In this document: in pieces, positions 21,213 through 33,170 of the stretch
How the letters are laid out: each line of letters begins with the position of its first letter
Position numbering within the stretch: position 1 is the first letter of the stretch
Assembly (NCBI GenBank): GCA_963576735.1
Contig: OY755177.1
Span: forward strand, 992,001 to 1,056,000
Direction of reading: 5' to 3'
DNA: 64,000 nucleotides
Origin: Bedellia somnulentella
Taxonomy: Eukaryota; Arthropoda; Insecta; Lepidoptera; Bedelliidae
Program-made: the position numbers and the translations under genes
The notes under the pieces: generated by a model
The model's database searches: none
What the model saw: the letters and a program-made list of their open reading frames with translations, nothing else
Told to the model about the DNA's origin: nothing

Positions 21213-22165
21213 GGATCGGCCCAGCTTCGCACGGGTAGCGTTGTTTTTTTAAATATCTGAGGTTTCTTTCTTCAGTCACTGCTCAAGCATTGTGAAATTT
21301 AGCGCAATATTTTCAATTTATTAAATTTATAGCACTCCCTAAACAGTGTAGTTTGGTGATTTTGAATGCGCTTTTATGAACGGTTCAGTATTTACGTTTA
21401 ATAGCAAATTTTGGAATAAAACGCTATGAAGTATTTATAACAATCTAAAAAATAAATCATTACGTGATGTAGGATGCAACTACTGGCGCCATCTGGTATG
21501 TTATATGTAAATTAGTAAAGATTTGGTTTTGGTCACTGGCGCGAAGGCTTATTTTATGTATAATTTCGGTGTTTCTCTACCGATTTCTGTGATTCTTTTT
21601 TTTATTGAATAGATAATAATGTTACCTTTTTTAAATGAGGGATGAGTGAGAGGTTTACAAACGTAAGACTAAACAAATATAATCAGAATGTTCAGAACTG
21701 CTAAGCTATCAGGAATTACACGTGTTATTGTGAGTCAACCGTAAAAGATAAACATAAACTGTTGAGGATTTTTTTTAGATAATTTTATGAAGAATATTTC
21801 CGTCATACATGATTTCTATGTAAGTTTAACCATTGAGGCTGCACACGCGACGGAAGCTTAAAAAAAGGAGTAACTTCTCCCGTTTTCCCAAAATTTCCCG
21901 AAATTCCCCTTTATAACTCTGCTGGAAAGTATACAAAAACCTGCCCAGGAGTATGAAAAATAATTGTACCAAGTTTCGTTAAAATCCGTCGAGTAGTTTT
22001 TGTTTCCATAAGGCACATACAAACCGACAGACAGACAGACAAAAATTTTACTGATTGCATTTTTGGCATCAGTATCGATCCCTAATCACCAACTGATGGT
22101 TATTTTGAAAATATATTTCATGTACAGAATTGACCTCTCTACAGATTTATTATAAGTATAGATTG
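21213..22165 (+). repeat. Putative unclassified dispersed element
   Basis: Begins near ctagtggatcggcccagc and ttcgcacgggtagc. The 3' third holds ccaagtttcgttaaaatccg, agtagtttttgtttcc and a cagacagacagacaa run. This pattern is seen at the 3' ends of dispersed elements in many insects. There is no coding capacity. The limits are approximate. Confidence 0.5.
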
Positions 22166-22445
22166 ATTGTTGTTATCACAACACTTACTCTATCTCATCA
22201 GCCACCAAGGTAGTATTATCCCACTCTTATAAAATATTGGGAACCGATGAGGCAATTCTACCTTCATAGTTTTATTACAAAGATCCGCCCAATATGTGTT
22301 CTGAAATCCCGAAGGTAGACCTTAATAAAAGGGACGCTATAAAACACACTCCATGATTTTCCTGTATAAAGATATTATTAAATAGCACATCCTTGGTTGA
22401 TTCCATTATTATCATAAATCTATATTTAGCACATTGATCCAGTTT

Positions 22446-22555
22446 AGTCTAGTTGCTGTGTAGTGTCGGCTTAGAATAGCACTACCCCATTTCTTCCGAT
22501 GGGTGTACTTAAGAGGCGGTATTGGGGGCTACCCCTTTCTAGGGATTTATAGCCG
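22446..22555 (+). mobile_element. Internally deleted SINE-A (110 bp) with 25-bp TSD
   Basis: Head to aagaggcggtattggggg, then directly to ctacccctttctaggg; about 130 internal bases are missing. Flanks 22421-22445 and 22556-22580 match at 24 of 25 positions. Confidence 0.9.
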
Positions 22556-22580
22556 TATATTTAGCGCATTGATCCAGTTT

Positions 22581-22660
22581 CCGCTGTGAATAGCACTATT
22601 CTATGTTTTCCTGAAGGGCGTCGTGTGACGCGACTATGGCATCTGGTAACGACTGTTAAA
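22581..22660 (+). mobile_element. Degenerate SINE-A head
   Basis: cgctgtgaatagcactattc and tgtgacgcgactatgg follow SINE-A order. Confidence 0.5.
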
Positions 22661-22773
22661 ATGGTATGGGATGAAATAAGTTGATCTTAAACGTTTTTCT
22701 TTCTCAACTTTGAAATCCAGCAAATTATTTCATATCGCGACTAGCCTGTTTATGCTACAATACAGCACATAAA

Positions 22774-23020
22774 TGCCATGTAGTGTCGGCTTAGAATAAC
22801 ACTACCTCATTTCTACCCGTGGGTGATCGTAAGAGGCGAGTAATGGTATAGGAGCTTTTGAAGTAATTTTTGGGTGATGTGGTTGGAGACTCGACACCAA
22901 AAACATTTATTATTACAATCTAATCCCCACTCAACTTCCAAAAGTGGCTGAGGAATTTCTCATTCCAAAGCTCTGGCTACCCCGTTTAGGGATTTGCGGC
23001 CGTGAGTATATGTATGTATG
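22774..23020 (+). mobile_element. SINE-A, subfamily II, with 13-bp TSD
   Basis: Complete copy. tacagcacataaa at 22761-22773 matches tacagctcataaa at 23021-23033 (one mismatch). Confidence 0.92.
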
Positions 23021-23105
23021 TACAGCTCATAAAAACAATAATAATAAAAACGTAGCACAGTTTGGGGAGTAGCAAAGATTTCTCCTTCTGAAGTTGCATT
23101 CTAAT

Positions 23106-23431
23106 ATAACATAACATAAACGTTCACGCCGAATATCTCCGAAAGGGTTGGCGGAGGTACTAATACTTCTGAACATTACGTGATTTTGTCACATGGTGTT
23201 CAGAGTACCCATGCTTTGCATGAACAGTGTACTCACGTGATAGGGGGCAGGCCTATCGCCGTTTCGTACGAATACACTGTCACATGACGAAGTAGAACTC
23301 ATCCATGTGGGTTAAATTAACCACACGTATGTCTTTTGAAAAGGCAAATTGGTGTAGGCCCGACCCGGGATTTGAACACTAGTCGTTTGCACGATAACCG
23401 ATGTTCTACCCATTGAGCTATCACGTCGTCG
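23106..23431 (-). mobile_element. SINE-B, full length with internal deletion
   Basis: Tail aacataacataaacgttcac and head cattgagctatcacg are both present. About 45 bases after gccatgtg (ccatgtgggttaaattaacc) are deleted relative to the other copies. Confidence 0.9.
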
Positions 23432-23582
23432 TAGTTTTAATATGGTGTTCAAAATAGCCGATATATTGCTAAATAATGTCCCACCCCATATAAAACTAGC
23501 TTATCACCATTGAGTGCAATTACATTGTCATCTAACTAATTAGCTACTCGGCTATGTGGCTTTATACAGATTACTTACCTAA

Positions 23583-23776
23583 AGAGCTTATTCCATTACA
23601 CTTTGTCGTTTCTGAATTCAGACGTCCTTCGAAGTTACTGCCGCAGACACTTGTTATTCCACTACACAAATTTGTCTACTTTTCAGAAGCCTAGCGTTCT
23701 AAACGTTATTCCACTAGTCTCAATTCAGATTCTGTGGCTTTCAGACGTCTTCATTCAGACAAATGGAATAAGCTCT
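23583..23776. mobile_element. MITE, 194 bp, Harbinger-like
   Basis: 15-bp terminal inverted repeats agagcttattccatt (23583-23597) and aatggaataagctct (23762-23776), flanked by taa on both sides (23580-23582, 23777-23779). The 3-bp TWA-type duplication suggests PIF/Harbinger. No coding capacity. Confidence 0.7.
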
Positions 23777-24912
23777 TAAGACACAAAGGTGAAGTCTCAA
23801 AGCGACATATTTACTCATTCCTCTTTTCATTTGCTTACTTCTATTTTCCCTTCACATCGTTCTAAACTGAAATATATAATTAATGAATGAATAAAAACGT
23901 TTTTTACCATTACTTTAAGACACCTTTGAACTACAACCTTTTTTTCATAAATGAATAACTCTATTAACTATGTAATTTGTTCCAGGGGCAACCATGTGGT
24001 AGCCATACTGGAATGAGAATACCAATTGAAAAAACGTTTGGAATGATAAACAAAGGTGAACGTACAGACGGACGTACGGTAAGATAATGTAAGGGTCGGT
24101 CGACGATTGACGTGTTTAATAAGAGGATGAAAGACTTATACAGAGCTGCTCTTTTACCGGTATACATAATGTACATCTTTTTATCAGTTACTGTCAGATT
24201 ATGGATATAAAAATGATGTAACTTCATCATTTTATCCATAAAATGAGTATGTTAAGGATTCATTCTTCAATTAATTTATTAACAAAATGTATTAAAAAAT
24301 CGAAATTGAGTCTTTTGCTCAAATTGCTAGACAGTGAATGAGTATAAATAAAAACTCTTCTTTGCACACCAAGTATTTTTAATAATGTAATTTTACTAAG
24401 AAAAATAACTCGGGGTCTTATGATTAAAAGCAATCTTTTTCAGGCAACCTTCACAGTAAACTTAATAATGCTCATCACAATAATCAGCTCCCTATATATA
24501 TTTGAAACAACTATCGCTTCATTTTAATGTTTGTAACATTAACTTTCCAAATACTTCAGTAACTCTTTATGTCAAAGTAATAGGGTTTAAAATTGAAATT
24601 AAAATTTCATGTTAAGATACTTTTATTTATAATATAATCTTTATGACAAAAGAAATAAGATTCAATATAGCATTAGACATTTTGTACCTTTTATTTTAGT
24701 TATTTTGATGATTATGTTGAATGATGTGTGAAACTGAGTAAGAAACTTTCACACATGAAACTGAATCAAATAATAGGGAGTATCTCAATAGATCTTTATA
24801 GTTTTTTCTAACAGGTTCACCCCATATGATCCCATGGCGTTAGGATGGCATAGGTTACAAAATAAACAACTTTTTTATATGTGTATCGAATGAGAATTAT
24901 AAATACAATAAC
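23777..24912. other. AT-rich stretch, nothing recognised
   Basis: The 91-aa minus-strand ORF at 23964-24239 has no domain and ordinary AT-rich composition. Confidence 0.4.
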
Positions 24913-24985
24913 GGATGACAATGTCACGTGATTTTCAGGTGCTGCTGAACGTTAGTACCTCTGCCAACCCCTTCGGGACTGAGAA
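24913..24985 (+). mobile_element. SINE-B 3' fragment
   Basis: gacaatgtcacgtgattttc and gtacctctgccaaccccttc, the 3' region in plus orientation. Confidence 0.7.
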
Positions 24986-25117
24986 GAAATGAGTAAGACA
25001 TGTCTTGTACTAGTTAGGTAGGTACCGTATTAGGTCAGAGTGGCAAAGCAACCTTCTATTATGTGCTTAAGCTTATTTTGAATTGTATTTGGTCATAATC
25101 CACTCGTTGACCTAAAG

Positions 25118-25215
25118 TCATGCATACATACATATGACTCACGGCGACAAAAATGCGTAGTCAAAGCTTTAGCACTAGCGAGTTATCAGCCATTTTTAGA
25201 AGTGAATTAGATTGT
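25118..25215 (-). mobile_element. Degenerate SINE-A 3' fragment
   Basis: catacatacatatgactcac and tatcagccatttttagaag are in SINE-A order. Confidence 0.5.
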
Positions 25216-25563
25216 ATAATGAAGGTTGATGGTTATTGGCAGCTAACCACAACGCAATTTAATTATTTGAAGCCTTAACGCTATTGCTTTTAATACCCGC
25301 CTTGAGTATTGAAAGTATGTACCCTTCAATACCTGACCCTAGGCGCTTGCTTTTTATTGGACATACTCTACTGCAACAGCGATGCAAAACGTAAAGAGAA
25401 GTTATTACAGAGCAACCGTTCTATTATTATAATTTTAGTGTAATGATATGAACAAAAGATTACAAAGGCCAAATACGATTTAATTTTCTTTTTTTATTCT
25501 TTGTTTTTTTCAGCATTCATTTTAATCATTTAAACAAGTTAAACCACCGCTCTTTTCCATATA

Positions 25564-25818
25564 CATACATACATACATATACTCACGACTATAAATCCCT
25601 TAACGGGGTAGCCAGAGCTTTAGAATGAAAAATTCCTCAGCCACTTTTGGAATAAAACTACGATTATCTTTGTGAAATAGGAAAAATAAATATAGCTATA
25701 GAATGGTTAGTTAATTTATTAGGTAGACATATGAATTACTTATTTAATTATATCGAGTTTTAATCAACTTTATGATAGCAATATTTTATTTAAATTATAT
25801 ATTAAAGTAATAATGTGT
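25564..25818 (-). mobile_element. Chimeric retroposon: SINE-A 3' end fused to a local 165-bp sequence
   Basis: 25564-25653 is the SINE-A 3' end (subfamily II). 25654-25818 is an inverted, roughly 90% identical copy of 26577-26740. Near-identical gctctttt(t)ccatata flanks the whole unit (25549-25563 and 25819-25834), which indicates a single insertion event. Confidence 0.7.
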
Positions 25819-25834
25819 GCTCTTTTTCCATATA

Positions 25835-26196
25835 CCTTAAGCAAATAAACACATTCTTAATTAACTAATAAAATCTGTAAATAATTTATTAACAGTACTC
25901 AAGATAAAATAGTCAATGTTATCCCAGCTGTCAACCGCCCGCGAAGTCATTAGCGTGATGTCATTTCATCATTTAGTTAAAATGATTAATTGTACCTTAA
26001 TGAAAGCATCACCGGGTTGACAGATTCACCGTTTGTTTTGTTATTAGTTAAGGTAAGGTCGTTAACCTAGTTAGATGATGGATGAATGTGTATGAAAGTG
26101 AGATTAAATTTTAACAAAGGAAATCAGATACACGTGCATACTATTCTTACTCCTTTTTCCTGTAAGCCTTGTGGGCCTTCATGAATATATTTTAAC
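25835..26196. other. Stretch with nothing recognised
   Basis: Slightly more GC around 25925-26060; no supported feature. Confidence 0.35.
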
Positions 26197-26445
26197 CTTA
26201 CTTACTTACTTACAGTCACAGCTATATTTCCCTAGAAGGGGTAGCCAGAGCTAAGGAATTATAAATTCCTCAGCCACTTTTGGAAGTTGAGTGGGGAAAA
26301 GATGGTAAAAATAAAAGTTTTTGATGATGGGTCTCCAACCGCATCGCTCAAAAATCCAATAAAAAGCCCCAATACCCTTAGTCGCCTCTTACGACACCCG
26401 TGGGTTGAAAGGGGTAGCGATATTCTAAGCCGGCACTACACGGCA
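26197..26445 (-). mobile_element. SINE-A, subfamily III, variant (gtaa)n tail
   Basis: Complete. The tail is cttacttacttac instead of catacatacat. Head ccggcactacacggca. Confidence 0.9.
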
Positions 26446-26455
26446 AATTTTCACC

Positions 26456-26578
26456 TTATCGCTCTGAATCTTGTACTTTGTACGATCCTGCCAAACCTCT
26501 CTAGCTTCGTTCTCATTAATCAATCGTTTCATACATGCTATTTTATTCTTTACACTTCGAACATCTGCCTTTTTTGAG
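26456..26578 (-). mobile_element. LINE-R fragment lacking its 3' end
   Basis: tttgtacgatcctgccaaac and atacatgctattttattctt match the LINE-R C-terminal region in reverse. It starts 10 bases from the SINE-A head. Confidence 0.7.
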
Positions 26579-26740
26579 CACCACACATTATTACGTTAAT
26601 ATATCATTTTAATAAAATATTGCTATCATAAAGTTGATAAAAACTCGATATAATCAAATAAGTAATTCATATGCCTACCTAATAAATTCAATAGCTATAT
26701 TTATTTTTCCTAGTTCACAAAGATAATCGTAGTTTTAGAC
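26577..26740 (+). repeat. 165-bp sequence copied in inverted form at 25654-25818
   Basis: tattgctatcataaagttga and cacaaagataatcgtagttt are shared. The other copy has an extra block of about 15 bases. Confidence 0.75.
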
Positions 26741-28418
26741 ATTAATCATTTCAGCCTTTTCATTTCAAACTAAGACTAAATGTGCTAAATAATTTTTTTG
26801 TCGTCTTCTTCACGTTACATGCAACCTAGTGATGAAACGGCAAATTCAACTAATTTTAAGTTAAATTGACGTGTAGTATAGCACATTTTTGTTTAAATAT
26901 ACTGAACATCGAAGGTAAATATGGAAGAGGTCTTATAATGTACTTAATTTAAACATATACCTATTACTAAATAAAACTCGATGATTGATTGTTACGCATT
27001 GCCAATTAAAATTGTACCTTATTTAGCATTATATAGCAAATAAATGAATGAATGAATGAAAAAGAGCTAACTAAATTAATCGATGTATTCAAAACATCAA
27101 AAACATTTTAAAACATTCAATCAGCAAACGGATCATGTATTTGATGCCAGGCATAACAGCGCGTCGGCCCAAGTCTTCAACACCTACGAAAAAAAAACAA
27201 CGTTCCCGCGTTCAAGTCAAGATGGCGCGTGAAAAGTTTTCTAACCTAAAAATACAAGTCATCCTGTTACAATTTCGACAAGTTGTTGTTCCACAACAGG
27301 TGTTGGGAGACGGCCGTGTTGCAGTTAAAAGTGTCATTTGTTAGCGTCAATTCGATGACGCGTGACATCGGAAATGCCTGGTTAGTTTTCGATATTTTGC
27401 TGTTAAAAATGTTTTTCTAGGTGATCGTTGTAACGGACAGTTTTAAACATTTCATCATATTTACTAGGCTGAAAATATTGTAAGTGACGCTTTGTTGTAC
27501 AGAATGATTAAGACACTTATTATTATTTTATTAAAAATACAAAATATCGGCGACCATTCATGACTACTTTCCACCAGTCAGCTCAAATCTAGTCGTTGTT
27601 GAATCAGTTCCAACGTTTATTGGAATAAGCAAAATAAACTAGCAAAAAGCATGTGGAACTACTTCTTTTCTTTACACGCTTTTTTACAATTATATTTTTG
27701 TAAGTTTGAAATTCTAATAAATTTTCTAATTTCATAACCCTCACATAAATTGTTTGTGATTTTCGGTATAGCAGCCAGACATATTCATTTTCAATTTATG
27801 ATAATAACACATCAGAAGAAAAATATAGGTCAATTTACACCTTTCCCGAATGCCACCGCAAATTCAAAGTGAAGCGCCGATAGAATAAAATACTAATCCT
27901 CAATCATTCGCGTCATTTGAGACTATTAAACAAAATTATGGATCCGCCGAAAAACATAACAATTTCTTAAAAGCGTTGTCAAATATCTAAAAGTTTTGCG
28001 AATATGATCTGAAAAATGACAAAGTGAATGGTAACTGCTTAACGAAAATAAAAAGTTTGCCCCAGACTCTGAATATTGGATTATTTTTATTTTGCGACTC
28101 TATCTTTGTTTCATTACCAACAATCCTTTATTTTGTTTGATCCTATAACTTATAAAAACTTTCACTACAAGCATTTAAAAATATTTTTTTATATCCTCTT
28201 AATTATGGAATAGTGGAACTATAATAATTTACAAAAAACTTAATTTTTAAATTAACTTACCATTAGATACATCAAATTGAATTCTATGACCCTTATTTTT
28301 TCAATGGACACAAAAATAAAAAAAACTGATAGCAGTTAAAATTTAACATGATGATTATTTGAGGATCTCACTGCACAGAAGTGGAGTATACGTACAAAAT
28401 ATAATATTTAAAAACTTA
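26741..28418. other. AT-rich stretch; moderately GC-richer patch 27130-27370
   Basis: The patch contains agtcaagatggcgcgtg and an ORF of 69 codons (27135-27344) with a basic N-terminal half (KKKQRSR). No domain is recognised and no splice pair is convincing. The rest shows nothing. Confidence 0.4.
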
Positions 28419-28628
28419 AACTCAAACGTTCACGCTGTATATCCCCGAAGGGGCTGGCAGACGTTCTGAACACCAGGTGACAATGTCACGTGATGTTCAG
28501 AGAACTCACGTTTTGCTTGACAGTATACCCACGCGATAGGGGGCAGACCTATCGCCGTTTCGTACGAATACACTGTCACATGTCTAAGTACTACTTAGCT
28601 ATGTGGGTTTTCTTATGATGTTTTCCCA
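28419..28628 (-). mobile_element. SINE-B without tRNA head
   Basis: Tail side caaacgttcacgctg to tcttatgatgttttccc. It is truncated before the tRNA-like region. Confidence 0.8.
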
Positions 28629-29555
28629 ACAAAATACAAAGCGTGTTATTGAGTACCTACAATTTAAATTTTACCTTGACAAAACAAAAATCTTCTCTTG
28701 TGTTTCAGATCTTTCTCGCGTACTGCCACGGTCGACGCACTCCAAATATATTTTCACCTATGTTGTCGACATGAAAACACGTGTATATATCTATCGTATT
28801 TTATTAAATGGTTAAATGTTGGTAAAAATAAAACCTCCTTATTGATAATATTGATAAATTAAGCTATATCATTGCATATTTTTATAAACCAAGCAAATTT
28901 CATCAAAGCAAGCAAAGAGTTGAATATATCATTAAATATTCTAGGGAGAGATTTATCAACAAGTACAACTTCATACAAAAAAATACTTTTATCATGTGCA
29001 TCTTAAAAGATATTCATTCAGAAAACTACCAAATTTTATATACAAGAAAATGGAAAGTGTAACAGCACAACACTTGTAAGTTTTCGCAAATTATTACAAA
29101 AAATATGTCGTAGACAATGTCAAATTTAATACACCACAAAGTAAATTACAAAAATATACCGTGTGATAATAATCATAAGAGTTATCATCGCTTGTTCGTC
29201 TGAAAACTGTGCTCTCTTTTAATTCAGTCAGAAGGAATCCCACTTAAACTGTTTGATTAATAGCTCTGTCTGGGCGAACCGTTTTTTTCACGTCCAATCT
29301 AATAGAATATAAAATAATACGAAGGTGCACCGTTTCATTTACATCTTCTGTCTGGTGACGAAAGTGTTTTATTGTGGAAAGTTACATCAATGAAATTGCT
29401 TATAATTTAAGACATACTGCAACATAGCACTTTACCCTCTAACAAATTTACACAAGGTGGCGGCGCATGTAAAAAAAAATATACCTATACGCCATACGCT
29501 ACTAAGAAAACAATTGTATGCATTATTTGCCTGTGTGGTTTACGTGTAGTATGGT
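28629..29555. other. AT-rich stretch, nothing recognised
   Basis: No supported feature. Confidence 0.4.
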
Positions 29556-29762
29556 ATACTCAAACTTAAACTGACTTCGTTAATCCACAAAGGAGATGGC
29601 AGAGATACTAAAACTTCTGAAAATTACGTGACAATTTGCGACTGTTGGTAATTTAATAGTACGCATCGCAGGTTTGATTCGACAATGCATTCACGTGATA
29701 ATGTCCTCTATTGTCGTTTTTTTCGAATATTGCATATAGTGAATATCGGTGATTGACAAACA
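29556..29762 (-). mobile_element. Old, diverged SINE-B
   Basis: gcagagatactaaaacttct, aattacgtgac and cattcacgtgataatgtcc follow SINE-B order. Confidence 0.55.
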
Positions 29763-30366
29763 GAAACTCCATTTTCTCTTATTTCATGTGTCTAGATGAC
29801 ACAAAAAACCTGATATGAAAATTAACCTCACATTTGTATTTCTAGGTTATTTAAAAACTCTTTGTAGCAGAAAAAATAATAGATGATTGTGCCCATTACT
29901 TATGAAGTGTGTTCGCAAACACCTCATTATATCAAAAATAAATAACGAATGACCGTAACGCTATAAATTTTCTACAACAATAGACAGAGCCGTGATATAT
30001 AAAAGATGAGGAATTTCAGCTCTTATTTACATGTGAAAAACATAATTTTTGCGACTCACACTAAGTCTCTTCGCAATTTTTATAAAAGATTGTAGAATAA
30101 AAATCCTATATAAGTATTTATAAATGTAGCACAGAGGTTTGGCAACATGATCTTACTAAGTGATAAGGCGATTTTTAAACCCTGCCTACCCTAATTGGAA
30201 CTTATTGCGTATATATGTATGGTGACAACATAGCTTGTCGAAAATGGTAAAAAACTAATATTTAGGTGAGAATATAAAAATAGAATACGTAAAAATATTG
30301 CTGAAAGGTGTGAGAAATAGTTAGATTTGTGTCCATGGTATTGTTGAAAGAGAACGTAAATAGTCC
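29763..30366. other. AT-rich stretch, nothing recognised
   Basis: No supported feature. Confidence 0.4.
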
Positions 30367-30560
30367 GCCGTGTAGTGTCGGCTTAGAATAACACTACCTC
30401 ATTTCTAACCGTGGGTGATCGTAAAAAGCGACTAAGGGTATAGGGGCTTATTAAGTGATTTTTGGGCGATGTGATTGGAGACCCGTCACCAAAAACATTT
30501 ATTATTACCATCTTTTCCCCAATCAACTTCCAAAAGTGGCTGAGGAATTTTTCATTCCAA
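30367..30560 (+). mobile_element. SINE-A, subfamily II, 3' end missing
   Basis: Head and body are intact up to gaatttttcattcc, then the copy stops in a short (atcca)n run. The 3' terminus and gtat tail are absent. Confidence 0.88.
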
Positions 30561-31026
30561 TCCAATCCAATCTTTAAGTGTGTTCTTAAAAGAAAATAAT
30601 TTTGCTATTTCGGCTAGATCAAGAATAAGCTGAAATACTAACACGTAACTAAACTAAAGTAGATACTAAAACGAGCATATCCATACATTTTTGTATAACT
30701 GATATTATCTTCGGTTTGCTTTGAACAAATGAGGCCAGAAGAAGCATAAGAAACGAAAAATATGTCTTTTGTACCCAGTCCAATTTGCTTTACAAAGTAT
30801 GTGAACAAATCTAGAAATTAGTTCTTAACCTACTCCTAATTGTCTTTTAGATTTGATAACTTGCCAAATATATTTTATTAGCAAGACTACATAACCCTTT
30901 TTTTTAGGTGTTGTGCGTGGCGCTTAAAGTTTTTTTCTGATAACAGTCACTCACAACATTAAAATCAATTCACCATGCGCGATGGTAGTAGTATTGTGAG
31001 AAAAAAGTTATTTTTACTGCCTTATT
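30561..31026. other. AT-rich stretch, nothing recognised
   Basis: No supported feature. Confidence 0.4.
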
Positions 31027-31269
31027 TGCTGTGTAGTGTCGGCTTAGAATAACACTACCCCATTTCTTCCGGTGGGTGAACGTAAGAGGCGACTAACGGT
31101 ATTGGGGCTTTTAAGGGATTTTTGGGCGATGCGGTTGGAGACCCGTCACCAACAACCTTTATTCCACCATCTTTTCCCCACTCAACATCCAAAAGTGGCT
31201 GCGGAATTTCTAATTCCCTAGCTCTGGCACCCCTTCAAGGGATTCATAGCCGTAAGTATATGTATATGT
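31027..31269 (+). mobile_element. SINE-A, subfamily I
   Basis: Complete from tgctgtgtagtg to cgtaagtatatgtatatg. Confidence 0.9.
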
Positions 31270-31576
31270 CATTTAGATTGCAAGAAAATATTCAACTACT
31301 ATTATTGGGACTACCAAATCTATGAAATTTAAAAATATCGTTTGTATTATTTTCGAATTTTAGTCCAAATGAAAACCTGTCCATATTTGACTTAAGCACT
31401 TGACGCTATATGTATTTTTACGGTCTATGTATTCAAGGTAAAATGACAAACTTAAATGATTTTTTTTGTTTATGTAACTAACAAAGTAAATAGATATTAA
31501 ATTGATAAAAGAAGTTCTACAAAATAACTTATTCCGATTATTTTCTATACTTTTTTTATATTTCTTTTTATATAAT

Positions 31577-31797
31577 GCTGTGTAGTGTCGGCTTAGAATA
31601 GCACTACCCCTAAGAGGCGACTAATGGTATTGGGGCTATTAAGGGATTTTCGGGCGATACGGTTGGAGACCCATCACCAACATTCTTTATTTCACCATCT
31701 TTACCCCACTCAACTTTCCAAAAGTGGCTGGGGAATTTCTAATTCCTTAGCTCTGGCTACCCCTTTTAGGGATTTATAGCCGTGAGTATATGTATGT
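31577..31797 (+). mobile_element. SINE-A, subfamily I, small deletion
   Basis: The block between cactacccc and taagaggcga is missing (about 22 bases); the remainder is intact. Confidence 0.9.
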
Positions 31798-32099
31798 AAA
31801 TAAAAGAAAGTCATGTTATATTATTTATCTAATATTATAAATCAGGTACGTCCATGTTATATATTCGTGAAAGTATTATGTGGTGGCTTAGCACTAAGAT
31901 ATATTACCCGTAGTTTATTAACTGTGCTATTCATCATCAAAACGACCGTAAAACACGACTTGAGACTAAAATTGCTTGTGGCTGAAGAAGCACTCGAAAA
32001 TATGGAGCAAAATAAGTTAGATGCAAAGATAATTGCTTTATTTTCATGTACTTTTTTTTTATATTTATCAAAACTATCTAATAAATCTATATAATTTCG

Positions 32100-32245
32100 T
32101 CTCAAAAGGCAGGCGTCCGAAGTATGAAGAATAAAAGAGCATGTAAACTAAGCTATAGAGGTTTGTCAGGATCGTACAGTGGCGATCGATAGTCTCTGTC
32201 TCTGCTTACCCCAATGAGAACTAACGGCGTGAGCATATGTTATGT
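32100..32245 (+). mobile_element. LINE-R 3' end, 5'-truncated
   Basis: ctcaaaaggcaggcgtccga through gtggcgatcgatagtctctg to aacggcgtgagcatatg. Internal deletions break the frame. Confidence 0.85.
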
Positions 32246-32547
32246 TACGTTTTCGTCTGTTACGGTTTTGATTTATTAAAAATTTTGATGTAGTATTTCA
32301 GCACTACTTCGATTTCTTTTAAATCTTGTGAGCGATATCATAACAGCGAAAAATTCACTAAAAATACGTAGTGATAAACGAACCTCACGCTACAAAACTA
32401 AACATTAGATAACTATAATGGACTATGATAATTTTATTTATTTAACCATACACAGGTTGTCTAACAGCTATTGTTTTTAGTAGTGTATAAACTTCACATT
32501 CTGCGTCTATGTAAATACATAGGATTATATTTTCGGTTTCCATATTA

Positions 32548-32610
32548 TTCAAAGCGGCGATCAATAGTCTCTGCCTACTCCAATAGGAAATAATGGCGTG
32601 AGTATATGTT
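32548..32610 (+). mobile_element. LINE-R extreme 3' end
   Basis: gcggcgatcaatagtctctg to aatggcgtgagtatatg. It directly precedes a SINE-A. Confidence 0.8.
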
Positions 32611-32616
32611 TCTAAA

Positions 32617-32858
32617 TGCTGTGTAGTGTCAGCTTATAATAGCACTACCCTATTTCTTCCGGTGGGTGTACGTAAGAGGCGACTAACGGCATTGGAACTT
32701 TTAAGGGATTTTTGGGCGATGCGGTTGGAGACCCATCACCAACAACCTTTACCAACTTTTCCCCACACAACTTTCCAAAAGTGGCTGAGGAATTTCTAAT
32801 TCCTTAGCTCTGGCTACCCCTTCTAGGGATTTATAGCTGTGAGTATATGTATGTATGT
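32617..32858 (+). mobile_element. SINE-A, subfamily I
   Basis: Complete. A possible 9-bp duplication tatatgttt is at 32603 and 32858, but it is low in complexity. Confidence 0.9.
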
Positions 32859-32915
32859 ATATGTTTGTATGTAAATCCATATTGTAATTCTATGTTTAGC
32901 CAATGTGTAATTATA

Positions 32916-33156
32916 TGCCGTGTAGTGCCGGCTTAGAATGTCGCTACCCCTTTCTACCCATGGGTGTCGTAAGAGGCGACTAAGGGTATTGGGGCTTTTT
33001 GTTGGATTTTTGGGCGATGCGGTTGGAGACCCATCACCAAAAACCTTTATTTTTACCATCTTTTCCCCACTTAACTTCCAAAAGTGGCTGAGGAATTTAT
33101 AATTCCGTAGCTCTGGTTACCCCTTCTAGGGAAATATAGCCGTGAGTATATGTATG
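32916..33156 (+). mobile_element. SINE-A, subfamily III
   Basis: ccgtgtagtgccggcttag and gaatgtcgctacccc mark subfamily III. tatgtttagccaat is present at 32891-32904 and 33157-33170; 11 unexplained bases lie before the head. Confidence 0.9.
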
Positions 33157-33170
33157 TATGTTTAGCCAAT

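Noticed and set aside
23964..24239. 91-codon minus-strand ORF as a gene
   Set aside because: No domain, no splice or promoter context, composition typical of surrounding AT-rich DNA.
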